Part shown: one piece after another, positions 33,660-41,657 of the stretch
Numbering within the stretch: position 1 is the first letter of the stretch
How the letters are laid out: every line of letters begins with the position of its first letter
Origin: Streptomyces formicae
GTDB lineage: Bacteria > Actinomycetota > Actinomycetes > Streptomycetales > Streptomycetaceae
Assembly (NCBI RefSeq): GCF_022647665.1
Contig: NZ_CP071872.1
Location: 1,488,001-1,552,000, forward strand
DNA: 64,000 nucleotides
Direction of reading: 5' to 3'
Position numbers and translations under genes: made by a program
The notes under the pieces: generated by a model
The model's input: the letters and a program-made list of their open reading frames with translations, nothing else
Told to the model about the DNA's origin: nothing
Database searches by the model: none

Positions 33660-35066
33660 TTATGCCCGCTTATCCGGCGAATCAGGCGTGCCGTCCGTCA
33701 TCGGCGGAGCGTCGTTGAGATGGACGTACTCGGGCAGCCTGAGGCGCGCGACGGCGCCGCCGTCCGGTGCGTCGGCGAAGGTCAGCTCGGCGCCGATCAC
33801 CGCCGCCTGCCCCACCGCGATCGTCAGCCCGAGGCCGTGGCCCTTGCCGCCGGACTCCGTACGGAACCGCTGCGGACCGCGCTCCAGCAGATACGCGGGA
33901 TATCCGCCGCCGTGGTCGCGCACCGACACCTCCGCCCCGTCCACCGTCACCACGACCGGAGGGCCCCCGTGGGTGTGGGCGTTGGTGATCAGGTTGTTCA
34001 GCACCCGCTCCAGCCGGCGCTTGTCCGTCTCGACACGGGCCTGCCGTACGATCCGCAGCTCCGTCTCCGAGCCCGCGGCCCGGACCGGCCGGACCACCCG
34101 CTCGGCGAGCGGCGCGAGGTCGTGGATGTCGAGGTCGACGGTCTCGCCGCCCGCGTCCAGCCGGGAGATCTCCAGCAGGTCCTCGGTCAGCGCACGCATC
34201 GTGCGCACCCGGTCCTGCACGAGCTCGGAGGGGCGGCCGGGCGGCAGCAGCTCGGCGGCGGCGGAGAGCCCGGTGAGCGGGGTGCGCAGTTCGTGCGCGA
34301 CGTCGGCGGTGAAGCGCTGCTCGTTCAGCAGCTTCTCCTGGAGGGCCGAGGCCATGGTGTCCAGGGCTCCGGAGACCGTGGCGACCTCGTCCTCGGGGCA
34401 CGAAGGGTCCTTGGTCCGCGGGTCGTTGACGCGGGCGTCCAGATCACCTGCGCCGATGCGGCGGGCCACCTGTGCGGTCAGATGCAGCCGGCGCGTCACC
34501 CGGGACACCGAGAACGCGCCCACCAGCAGCGTCGCGCCGATCGCCAGGACCGAGGAGCCGAGGATCGCACGGTCCAGATTGGTGATCGTCTCCGCGCTGA
34601 GGGAGTAGTCGACGCGGACGGCTATCGCCCGGCCGTCGGCGGGGCCCGCGGCCCACATCGTCGGATCGCCCTCGTACTCGGAGACGACCGTTCCGCGCTG
34701 CCCGCCGAGCGCGAGCGCGCGCAGCTGCTCCGGCAGCCCCGGCGGGTCCAGCTGGCCCCACGGGCCGAGCGGCTCGCCCGTCTCGTACCGCGTCGTGACG
34801 TCCTCCAGCCGGGACAGGGCCTTCTCGCGGGCCTGGTCCACGGTCTGGCGGGTCACCGAGACATGGACGAGGGCGCCGAGCATGGCGGCGAGTGCGCAGC
34901 ACATCACCGTGATGAAGGCCGCGGCCTTCCAGGTCAGCGTCGCGGTCCAGGCGGGGAGCCGGGGGCGGCGCCGACGGTTCGGGGGGCGGACGCGGGGCGG
35001 GCGGGTGCGCTGCGGGCCGGGCCCGACCGCACCACCCGTGCGCGGGCGGGTGTGCTGGAGGCTCAT
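33660..35066 (-). CDS. Sensor histidine kinase without an adjacent response regulator
   Basis: A 468-aa membrane kinase. Basic N-terminus, membrane segments at about 47-70 and 167-189 enclosing an extracytoplasmic domain of about 95 aa, HAMP, HisKA with His258 in VAHELRTPLTG, N-box VLNNLITNAHTHG and G-boxes RDHGGGYPAYL and GKGHGLGLTIA. Its ATG (35066) overlaps the TGA of the lipoprotein gene (ATGA at 35063-35066). A lipoprotein followed by a kinase resembles the cseA/cseC part of the sigE operon, but the regulator gene (cseB) and sigE are not here, so I do not use those names. The partner regulator must be encoded elsewhere. Confidence 0.88.
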   Translation of the reverse strand: MSLQHTRPRTGGAVGPGPQRTRPPRVRPPNRRRRPRLPAWTATLTWKAAAFITVMCCALAAMLGALVHVSVTRQTVDQAREKALSRLEDVTTRYETGEPLGPWGQLDPPGLPEQLRALALGGQRGTVVSEYEGDPTMWAAGPADGRAIAVRVDYSLSAETITNLDRAILGSSVLAIGATLLVGAFSVSRVTRRLHLTAQVARRIGAGDLDARVNDPRTKDPSCPEDEVATVSGALDTMASALQEKLLNEQRFTADVAHELRTPLTGLSAAAELLPPGRPSELVQDRVRTMRALTEDLLEISRLDAGGETVDLDIHDLAPLAERVVRPVRAAGSETELRIVRQARVETDKRRLERVLNNLITNAHTHGGPPVVVTVDGAEVSVRDHGGGYPAYLLERGPQRFRTESGGKGHGLGLTIAVGQAAVIGAELTFADAPDGGAVARLRLPEYVHLNDAPPMTDGTPDSPDKRA

Positions 35067-35848
35067 CGGGTGGCCCCCGGTGACGGCGGCGCATCCGGTG
35101 ACGGCGGCGTGACCGGCGACGGGCCGGTGACGGTCGGTGGGGGAGTGGTGGTGCCCGGTGAGGGGGTGGCCGGGGCCGGCGGCGACGGCTTGACCCGGAT
35201 GATCTCGTCGCGGGCGGGCAGCATCGCGTGCTGCTGGTCGTCCCAGGACCAGGCCGTCCGGTACTCGTACCCGGGGATCCCCGCCGACACGGTCCGGATG
35301 ATCAGGTCGCGGCCGGCCAGCTCCACGCGGACCACGGCGTCGGTGTCGGCCATGATCCGGGTGATGCCGCCGTGCTCCGGCATGTAGGCGCGGATCGCGG
35401 TCTGCTGTTCCGTGACGGTGACGCCGACGATCAGCTCGTCCTTCCCGTCGCCGGTCAGATCGCGGTAGTACGGCTTCATCACCGGGCAAGCTGTCGGCTT
35501 CGACGCGCAGTCGCGCAGCTGCCGGACCGTCTCCGGGTGGAGCCCGTTCGGGCCGCCCACCTGGTCGGGGTGCGCGGCCACGTCAGCCTGGACGACGGCT
35601 GCCGGGTCGAGCTTGCGGATGTCGCCGTCGCGCAGCGCGATGCCGGGCACGCGCTCGGTGTCGCTCTCGCCGTAGTCGAAGGGGGGCGCGGAGATCGGCG
35701 GCAGCTCGGGCCACAGCTGCACCGGACCCACGGCCGTCGGCGTCGCCCCCGCGGGCTCCAGGCTGCCCGCGTCCTGGCATCCGGTCAGCAGCAGGGCGCC
35801 GGCCGTCGCCATGAGCGCTGCGCCGATCGCGGTGCGGTACGGATTCAC
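35063..35848 (-). CDS. Lipoprotein coupled to the orphan histidine kinase
   Basis: A 261-aa exported lipoprotein: signal peptide with lipobox LLTGC at about residues 20-24 (Cys24 lipidation). The middle contains an FG-GAP-like calcium motif (DLTGDGKDELIVGV) at about 130-143, as found in beta-propeller-like proteins. The last about 45 aa are Pro/Thr/Ser-rich repeats (PPSPDAPPSPGAT). The four-base overlap with the kinase gene suggests that it modulates the kinase sensor domain outside the cell, as CseA does for CseC. Role in this case is inference. Confidence 0.78.
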   Translation of the reverse strand: MNPYRTAIGAALMATAGALLLTGCQDAGSLEPAGATPTAVGPVQLWPELPPISAPPFDYGESDTERVPGIALRDGDIRKLDPAAVVQADVAAHPDQVGGPNGLHPETVRQLRDCASKPTACPVMKPYYRDLTGDGKDELIVGVTVTEQQTAIRAYMPEHGGITRIMADTDAVVRVELAGRDLIIRTVSAGIPGYEYRTAWSWDDQQHAMLPARDEIIRVKPSPPAPATPSPGTTTPPPTVTGPSPVTPPSPDAPPSPGATR

Positions 35849-36021
35849 GGGTGGTGCTCCCTGCTGATGCTGCGGCTACGCCGTCTTGCGCGTCAGACGG
35901 GGTTCGGGCCGGTCGGGCTTTCCCTCCACCATATGCGGCGGGATGGGCGTGACGAGAGGGTCGAAAGTATCTGTCCGTTATTGCTGGCCTTCGTCGGCTG
36001 TGTAACAGTTCCCCATCGCAG

Positions 36022-36087
36022 CGCTCCGTGGTTGCTCCGTGGCTGCCTCCGTGGCTGCCTCCGTGGCTGCTCCATGGCTGCCTCCGT
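36022..36087. repeat. Imperfect 11-12-base tandem repeats (TCCGTGGCTGCC)
   Basis: About five copies of GCTCCGTGG(T/C)TG(C)C-type units in the 267-base gap between the HEAT-repeat gene end and the lipoprotein start. Nothing else is recognisable in 35849-36115. Confidence 0.7.
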
Positions 36088-36115
36088 GCCCGTCGGCGGC
36101 CTCGGCTGAGGCCGC

Positions 36116-38077
36116 TCAGCCCTGGTCTGCCAGGGCCTGTCTGCACAGGGCCAGCAGCCGCTCGTCCCGTTCGATGTCATGGGTGCCGGAACCGCCGTCC
36201 AGGACGTTGTGCCGGCGCGGGCGGGCGAGCTCCGCGCGCAGCAGCGGGGCGGCGGGGGAGGCCGCCTGGCCCATCTCGGCGAGGCACTCGGCGACCTCCA
36301 CGCGCCCGTACCGGTTCTCCTCCCAGGCCGTGAGCAGCACCGGAAGGGCGTCTTCCGTCTCGCCCGTGACCCGCCACAGCGCTATCGCCGCGTCCATCCG
36401 CAGCCAGCGCTCGCGGGAGGCGAGCAGATCGCGCAGGGCCGGCGCCGTCGGCTCCGCGGGCGCGCCGAGGAAGCCGAGAGCGGCGGCCGCGGACCGGCGC
36501 TCGTCCGGTCCGTCCGCCGCGAGGAGCCGCCGCAGCACCGGCAGCACGGCGTCGGCGTCGCCCTCGACCGACCACAGCGCCCTGGCCGCCGCCGTCGCCA
36601 CCGACGAGGACGGGCTGCCCAGCAGCTTGTGCAGCTCCGGGGCGGCCGGCAGCGCCGCCGGCCCGAAGGCCGCGAGCGCCCGCAGCGCCGACTCGGTCAC
36701 CCACTCACCGCCCCGCTCCGGAGCGCCCCGCAGCACCCGCAGCACCTCGGGCAGCGCCTCGGCGGCGCGCAGCGCGCCCAGCGCCCGCAGCAGCGGCCCC
36801 GCCCGGTCGAAGAGCTGGTCGTCGAGGCCGACCTCGCCGAGGCGGCGCCGCAGGACCGGCGCGAGCGGCGCCGCCGCCGGCCCCAGATACGGCACCGCGA
36901 ACGCCGCCGCCCGCGGCGGCTCCGGCTCCGCCAGTGCCGCGGCCAGCGCCGGCACCGCACGCGGGTCGCCGAGCCTGGCCAGCGCGATCAGGGCGCGGTC
37001 GTCCCGCGGTCCCGCCGCCCCGGCGCTTGCGTCGATGCGCGCGGCGAGGGCGTCCGCCGCGGGCAGCGCCAGCCCGAAGAGGCTCTCCAGCAGGCTCGCC
37101 GCCGCCGCCCGCAGCCGTGGCTCAGGATCGCCGAGCTGCGCCCCGATGCGCCGCACCAGCTCCTCGTAGGGCCCGCGCCAGGTCCGTATCAGTCCGTGGC
37201 ACATCCACACGGCGTCCGTGCGCTGCGCCGGGTCGCCGCCGCTCAACCGCGCCACGAGCAGCGCGACCCGCTCGTCGACCCGGTCGCCGAGCGCCGAGTG
37301 GAGGGTGCGCAGCAGATCGTCCGTCCCGCTGCCACGGCCCGGGCTCCCCGGCCCGTCCGCCTCGCGCAGCAGCGCCGGCACCGTCGCCGCGATGCCCCGC
37401 GGCAGCGCGTCCGGCGCGCAGCGGGCGAGCTGGGCGAGCGCGGACAGCCGCAGCCCCGCCGGGTGGTCCGGGGCGAGCAGGCCGGTGAGCCACTCCGCCG
37501 CCTCCGCCCGCAGCGCGGCATGGCGCAGGGCGATCCGGCCGACCGCCTCGACGAGCGCGAGCCGCACCTCCGCGTCCTGCTCGGCCGCCAGCCGGCCCCG
37601 CAGCAGCGCCAGCACCCGCTCCGGCTCCCCGTGCAGCACCGCCAGCGCGCACGGCACGGCGAGCCGCACCCCCGGGTCGTCGTCCGAGAGCAGGCCGGTG
37701 AACACATCGGCGCCGGCGGCGACGGCGGCCGCGGCCATCGCGTAGTTGGCCGCCTCCTCGAACTCCTCCTCGTCCGGGCCAGGTTCGTCGTCCCCGTCCA
37801 GCTCGATGCCGCCGATGCTGGTCAGCAACTCCACGACCGCGCCCCGGTCCTGGACCTCGGGCGAGGCGACCAGCTCCAGCAGAAAAGGTATGCAGGCGAG
37901 CGTCGAGTCGTACACGTCTCCCTGGTGGTGCACCGCGGCGTACATGCCGTCGAGCGCGGCCTCGCGCTCCACCGGATCGGGCGACGCGAGCCCGCGCAGC
38001 AGCCCCGGGACATCGTCCGCGGGGCCGTACGCATGCCCCAGCGACGCCCAGTCGACCTCGTCGATCCCCGTGAACAC
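36116..38077 (-). CDS. HEAT-repeat protein
   Basis: A 653-aa cytoplasmic alpha-solenoid. Repeating helix pairs of about 35-40 aa with Ala/Leu-rich hydrophobic faces and conserved D/R positions occur through the whole protein (for example VRLALVEAVGRIALRHAALR, GDPRAVPALAAAL, and RWLRMDAAIALWRVTGE near the end). GTG 38077 is selected because GGGAGGGAA stands 5-13 bases upstream; the longer frame to 38173 runs into the neighbouring MITE copy. HEAT proteins of this kind are common in Streptomyces and probably mediate protein contacts; no enzymatic motif is seen. Confidence 0.82.
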   Translation of the reverse strand: MFTGIDEVDWASLGHAYGPADDVPGLLRGLASPDPVEREAALDGMYAAVHHQGDVYDSTLACIPFLLELVASPEVQDRGAVVELLTSIGGIELDGDDEPGPDEEEFEEAANYAMAAAAVAAGADVFTGLLSDDDPGVRLAVPCALAVLHGEPERVLALLRGRLAAEQDAEVRLALVEAVGRIALRHAALRAEAAEWLTGLLAPDHPAGLRLSALAQLARCAPDALPRGIAATVPALLREADGPGSPGRGSGTDDLLRTLHSALGDRVDERVALLVARLSGGDPAQRTDAVWMCHGLIRTWRGPYEELVRRIGAQLGDPEPRLRAAAASLLESLFGLALPAADALAARIDASAGAAGPRDDRALIALARLGDPRAVPALAAALAEPEPPRAAAFAVPYLGPAAAPLAPVLRRRLGEVGLDDQLFDRAGPLLRALGALRAAEALPEVLRVLRGAPERGGEWVTESALRALAAFGPAALPAAPELHKLLGSPSSSVATAAARALWSVEGDADAVLPVLRRLLAADGPDERRSAAAALGFLGAPAEPTAPALRDLLASRERWLRMDAAIALWRVTGETEDALPVLLTAWEENRYGRVEVAECLAEMGQAASPAAPLLRAELARPRRHNVLDGGSGTHDIERDERLLALCRQALADQG

Positions 38078-38100
38078 GCCGTTCCCTCCCGCCCGCAAGG

Positions 38101-38281
38101 CTAGGCAGTGTCTGACAAATCCCGCCTGGCGCGCGACGCCCGGCACGCACCCTCGCTGCGTTGTCGGAGTCATCCGAGTACGTCCAGTACGCGGATGATC
38201 CTCCGCCTTGCGATGGCACGCACCGGACGCCGCGCGCCCCGCCCTGCGGGCGGACGGCGCTATTTGTCAGACACGGCCTAG
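38101..38281 (-). repeat. MITE-like element, copy 3 (CTAG-flanked, divergent termini)
   Basis: 181 bases bounded by CTAG (38101-38104, 38278-38281). Perfect terminal inverted repeats GTGTCTGACAAAT (38108-38120) and ATTTGTCAGACAC (38262-38274). The minus strand reads, from its left end, a sequence clearly homologous to copies 1 and 2, including GGTGCGTGC-C-ATCGCAAGGCGG. Compared with them both termini changed from TTCAAAGT to TGACAAAT in matching fashion. It lies between the starts of the divergent HEAT-repeat and NERD genes. Confidence 0.85.
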
Positions 38282-38457
38282 AACGACAGACCCTAGACCC
38301 TGTCCTCCTTGCTCAGAGTGTGCACCAGGACTACGACAACGACGCCTGCGAAATCCGGTATGAGTCAGCCGTGTTCGGGTCCCCCGTCCGGGATATTGCC
38401 CCGCCCGCCCGCCGACTGGTCCCATGGAGTGCGGGACGGAGCGCGGGGGTGGCGGGA

Positions 38458-39264
38458 ATGAGCGGACTGCGTGTCACACCGGTGATGAGATACGGGCGTT
38501 CGCGCCTGTACGTCAGCCTCCCGAGCGGGCTGAACGCCGCCTGGTACGACCGCGAGACCAACCGGGTCAGCCTCGTGCTCATCGAGCTCCACGAGGAGGT
38601 GCTCGCCGCCCTGGCCCCCTATCTGACCGGTGACATCACGGTCGGCCCGCCGCCCGTGCCGACCGCCGACGAGCTCGCCAGGCTCTTCCTCCGCCCCGAC
38701 GACGATCTGGCGCCCAACCGCCCCGGCGAGGCCCTCCACCTCGCCCTGGACCGGGCGGCCGTGCCGGGGCGGCGGCAACTGCGGACGGATCCCCGGCCGG
38801 CCGAGCTCGCGGCGCAGCAGCGGGTCGGCGCCGAGCTCGACCGGCTGGAGGACGCCGGCTGGCGGGTGCTCCACTCCGTGCCGCTGCCCGGCGCCGACCG
38901 CATCGACCATCTGGCGATCGGCCCGGCGGGTGTCCTCGCCGTCCGCACCCTCGCGGCACGCGGCCGCCGCGTCCGCGTCGACGGGGTGCTCGTCGGCACC
39001 GGCCGGGCCGAGCCGCGGCCCGAGCTGCGCTGGACCCGCCGCACGGCCCAGCGGGCCTCGCTCGCGCTGGCCGCCGCCGTCCGCCCGGTGCTCGCCGTGG
39101 CAGGGGCGGCACGGCTCGACGTGCCGCCCCTGCCACGGGACGTGCGGATCATCGCCGACTCCGAGGTGGCGCGGCTCGCCCGGCTCGGCGGCGTCCTGAA
39201 GCCGGCGGACGTCGAGTCCCTGTACGCGCGCGCCCGCGACCGAAGGACCTGGCTGCGCGCCTGA
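38458..39264 (+). CDS. NERD (nuclease-related) domain protein
   Basis: A 268-aa protein. The C-terminal half holds a NERD-type domain: RVGAELDRLEDAGWRVLHSVPLPGADRIDHLAIGPAGVLAVRT at about 120-165, with the Asp in IDHLAIGP corresponding to the restriction-endonuclease-like D and the following V-x-T strand. NERD proteins are thought to act on nucleic acids, but activity is rarely shown. N-terminal part (YVSLPSGLNAAWYDRETNRVSLV) is a separate small domain. Start ATG 38458 with GGCGGGA just upstream. The upstream frame to 38161 lies within the MITE and is rejected. Confidence 0.8.
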   Translation: MSGLRVTPVMRYGRSRLYVSLPSGLNAAWYDRETNRVSLVLIELHEEVLAALAPYLTGDITVGPPPVPTADELARLFLRPDDDLAPNRPGEALHLALDRAAVPGRRQLRTDPRPAELAAQQRVGAELDRLEDAGWRVLHSVPLPGADRIDHLAIGPAGVLAVRTLAARGRRVRVDGVLVGTGRAEPRPELRWTRRTAQRASLALAAAVRPVLAVAGAARLDVPPLPRDVRIIADSEVARLARLGGVLKPADVESLYARARDRRTWLRA

Positions 39265-39280
39265 TCCAAGCGACGGGCCC

Positions 39281-39718
39281 TCAGCCCAGGTTGTCGCCCC
39301 AGCCGCCCTGCAGCATCGTCTGGAACGCCCACACCCCGTCCCGCTTGATCAGGATGTCGGCGTACCGCAGCCGCTGCGTGGTCTCGCCCATGGTCATGAC
39401 CGAGTCCGTGAAGACCACGGCCATCGCCGGGCCGAGGAAGACCGGGGTGCGGGTCGACTCGAACGCGATGGCGTCGGGGCCGTCGCCCATCACCTGGGTC
39501 ATGGTGGCGACGAACTGCTCGCGGTCCCACTGGGCCGAGGCCCCGTTGCCCGCGGAGTCGTCGCTCACCAGGTTGAGAGGGAAGACCGCCATGTCGGCCA
39601 TCCGCTCGATGTCGCGGCGGCCGCCGGCCGTGTCGTACTCCGCGAACCACGCCTCGACGCTCGCGAGCTCGCCGGGGGACGGGGTGTAGCCGGTGTCGGG
39701 CAGCTGGGGAACGGGCAC
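39281..39718 (-). CDS. SnoaL-like / NTF2-fold protein (DUF4440 group)
   Basis: A 145-aa cone-shaped NTF2-like protein: helix VEAWFAEYDTAGGRRDIERMADMAVFPLNLVSDD then strands AIAFESTRTPVFLGPAMAVVFTDSVMTM and LRYADILIKRDGVWAFQTMLQGGW. Members range from polyketide cyclases to binding proteins of unknown function; nothing in the sequence fixes the role. GTG 39718 start with AGGAGA at 5-10 bases upstream. Its promoter region carries repeated TCAAGTTTGA elements and a 14-base palindrome, pointing to specific regulation. Confidence 0.78.
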   Translation of the reverse strand: MPVPQLPDTGYTPSPGELASVEAWFAEYDTAGGRRDIERMADMAVFPLNLVSDDSAGNGASAQWDREQFVATMTQVMGDGPDAIAFESTRTPVFLGPAMAVVFTDSVMTMGETTQRLRYADILIKRDGVWAFQTMLQGGWGDNLG

Positions 39719-39727
39719 ACTGTCTCC

Positions 39728-39798
39728 TGATCAAACTTGACTACCGAGCTGTGGACAGTAATGCCCGCCTGCTGATTGGTCAAACTTGATTAATCAAG
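39728..39798 (-). promoter_or_regulatory. Repeated TCAAGTTTGA elements and a 14-base palindrome upstream of the SnoaL-like gene
   Basis: On the minus strand TCAAGTTTGACCA (39777-39789) and TCAAGTTTGATCA (39728-39740) lie 49 bases apart, and a perfect palindrome CTTGATTAATCAAG (39785-39798) overlaps the first. The set is AT-rich against a GC-rich background and spans the end of the ligase gene. Operator for a MarR-type or similar regulator encoded elsewhere is the likely reading. Confidence 0.55.
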
Positions 39799-40715
39799 TC
39801 GTCGCGCAGTCGCAGGACCGTGACCACCGAGTGCCGCGTCGTCCCCCGCTCCACCTCCGCCACCAACCCCGGAACCACCCCGCGGTACGGCACCTCGCCC
39901 ACCCCGATCGCCATCGCCACCCCATCGGCCGCCCCGGTGCCGCGCCCGGCCAGGGTGGTCGCCGCGTGGCTGCGCAGCGCGGGCGGCAGCGGGCTCGACA
40001 CCACCGGTGTGTCGTCGTCGGGCAGCACGAGCGCCAGCGCGGCGGGCCGGTCCGCAGGTCCGGTGAAGCCGACTACCGCCGCGTCCCGGACGTGTGTGTG
40101 CCGCAGCTTGCGCCAGTCCCGCGCACCCGGCCGGTACGGCCCGCCGAGCCGCTTGATCACCAGCCCCTCGACACCGGTGGCGGTGAGCGTCTCGTACCAG
40201 GTGGCCGCGAGCTCGGCGTCCGTCGTCATCGGCACCGGCTGGAGCGGCGGCCCGAGCGGGCCGACCAGCCCGACCAGCCGCCCCCTGCGGCGCTCGTAGG
40301 GTGCGGAGCGCAGATCCCGGCCGCCCTCCGCGAGCAGGTCGAAGGCGGCGTACGAGGCGGGCAGCCGGCGCGCGAGGAGGGCGGCCCGCGACACCGTGGC
40401 GGCCGCCCGGCGCTGGACCGCCGCGAAGTCGATCCGGCCGCCGGTCCAGACGACCACCTCCCCGTCGAGCACGGTGCCGTCCGGCAGTGCGAGCGCCGCG
40501 TCCGCGAGATCGGGGAAGGCGGCGGTGACGATCCGCCCCGAACGGGCCTGCAGCACGGCCGTGCCGTCCAGCGTGAAGACCAGGAGCCGGTGGCCGTCGA
40601 ACTTCGGCTCGTACGCGAGGCCCGCCCCGCGCGGCAGCGCCGCCACCGGCTCGGCGAGCGCCACCTTCAGCGGCGGCCGCAGCACGCTCCCGGCCCGGGT
40701 GCTCAAGGCGGCCAC
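39780..40715 (-). CDS. ATP-dependent DNA ligase of the end-joining locus (LigC/LigD ligase-like)
   Basis: A 311-aa nucleotidyltransferase. Adenylation motif I is PKFDGHR at about 37-43 (the KxDG lysine that is AMP-ylated); later motifs LDGEVVVW (III), FDLLAEGG (IIIa), EGLVIKR (IV) and DWRKLRHTHV (V). The C-terminal OB part is shortened but recognisable. GTG 40715 start. It seals nicks using ATP and, beside the LigD-type polymerase and Ku genes, probably works in non-homologous end joining. Mycobacteria fuse these activities; here they are separate proteins. Confidence 0.87.
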   Translation of the reverse strand: MAALSTRAGSVLRPPLKVALAEPVAALPRGAGLAYEPKFDGHRLLVFTLDGTAVLQARSGRIVTAAFPDLADAALALPDGTVLDGEVVVWTGGRIDFAAVQRRAAATVSRAALLARRLPASYAAFDLLAEGGRDLRSAPYERRRGRLVGLVGPLGPPLQPVPMTTDAELAATWYETLTATGVEGLVIKRLGGPYRPGARDWRKLRHTHVRDAAVVGFTGPADRPAALALVLPDDDTPVVSSPLPPALRSHAATTLAGRGTGAADGVAMAIGVGEVPYRGVVPGLVAEVERGTTRHSVVTVLRLRDDLINQV

Positions 40716-40722
40716 CCCGTGC

Positions 40723-41607
40723 TCATGGCAGGCTCCCCGCGTGCGCGGGGTCGAGGAGCGGTGCCAGCAGGTCCCCGTGCCGGTCCAGCCGCCCGGCGAT
40801 GTCGTCGTACCGGAAGTCGAGTGCGGCGGGGGAGTCGCACCCCGTGACCTCCTCCCAGGTCACGGGCGCGGAGACGGTCGGCTCGGTCCTGGCGCGCAGG
40901 GTGTAGGGCGTCGCGGTGGTCTTGGCCGCGGCGTTCTGGCTGTGGTCGACGAAGACCTTCCCCGGGCGCAGCGCCCGGGCCATCCGGTGGACGACCAGCC
41001 CCCCGAGCTCCGCCTCGGCCTCGACGGCGAGCCCCTTCGCGTACGCCGACACCTCCGGCGACGGCCTCGGCTCCAGCGGCACCAGCAGATGCAGCCCCTT
41101 GGAGCCGGAGGTCTTCGCGTACGCCTCCAGCCCGTCGGCGGCGAGCCGCTCGCGCAGCCACAGCGCCACCTCGCAGCACTCGACGACGGTGGCGGGCGTG
41201 CCGGGGTCGAGGTCGAAGACCATCCGGTCGGCGATCGCCGGTTCGTCCACCCGCCACTGCGGGGTGTGGAACTCCACGACCAGGTTCGCCGCCCACATGA
41301 GGGACGGCAGGTCCTGCACGACGACCTGTTCGCCGGTCTCCCGGGAGGAGCGCGGCACCTCGGAGACCTGCACCCAGGCGGGCGTGCCCGGGGGCGGGTT
41401 CTTGGTGAAGAACAGCTGGCCGTCGGGGCCGTCCGGGTAGCGGAGGAAGGAGAGCGGACGGTCGCGGAGCTGGGCCAGGAGGGGCTCTGCGGTGAGGGCG
41501 TAGTAGTGCAGCACTTCGCCTTTGGTGGTGCCGGTCGCGGGGTAGAGGACCTTCTCCAGGTTGCTGAGCGACAGGCGCCGCCCCTCCACCTCTGTGATGG
41601 GCGTCAT
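40723..41607 (-). CDS. ligD: LigD-type end-joining polymerase/primase domain protein
   Basis: A 294-aa stand-alone polymerase domain of the archaeo-eukaryotic primase family. Motifs: NLEKVLYP at about 17-24, FFTKNPPPGTPAWV, the catalytic DLDPG (MVFDLDPGTP at about 129-138), and TSGSKGLHLLVPL at about 165-177. It fills gaps with ribo- or deoxynucleotides at broken ends before ligation. It ends 7 bases before the ligase start and diverges from ku across a 50-base gap, so ku and the polymerase/ligase pair can share a promoter region. Confidence 0.93.
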   Translation of the reverse strand: MTPITEVEGRRLSLSNLEKVLYPATGTTKGEVLHYYALTAEPLLAQLRDRPLSFLRYPDGPDGQLFFTKNPPPGTPAWVQVSEVPRSSRETGEQVVVQDLPSLMWAANLVVEFHTPQWRVDEPAIADRMVFDLDPGTPATVVECCEVALWLRERLAADGLEAYAKTSGSKGLHLLVPLEPRPSPEVSAYAKGLAVEAEAELGGLVVHRMARALRPGKVFVDHSQNAAAKTTATPYTLRARTEPTVSAPVTWEEVTGCDSPAALDFRYDDIAGRLDRHGDLLAPLLDPAHAGSLP

Positions 41608-41657
41608 ACGATGAGAATCCCATGAATCGTCTCTTATTCGGATGAAAGGGATGAAGC

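Noticed and set aside
33660..35848. cseA-cseC of the sigE operon
   Set aside because: Regulator cseB and sigE are absent and similarity cannot be tested here.
35893..36333. Small ORFs over the TCCGTGGCTGCC repeats
   Set aside because: Low-complexity translation of tandem repeats.
38161..38457. N-terminal extension of the NERD protein
   Set aside because: Lies inside or next to MITE copy 3; ATG 38458 has a better ribosome site.
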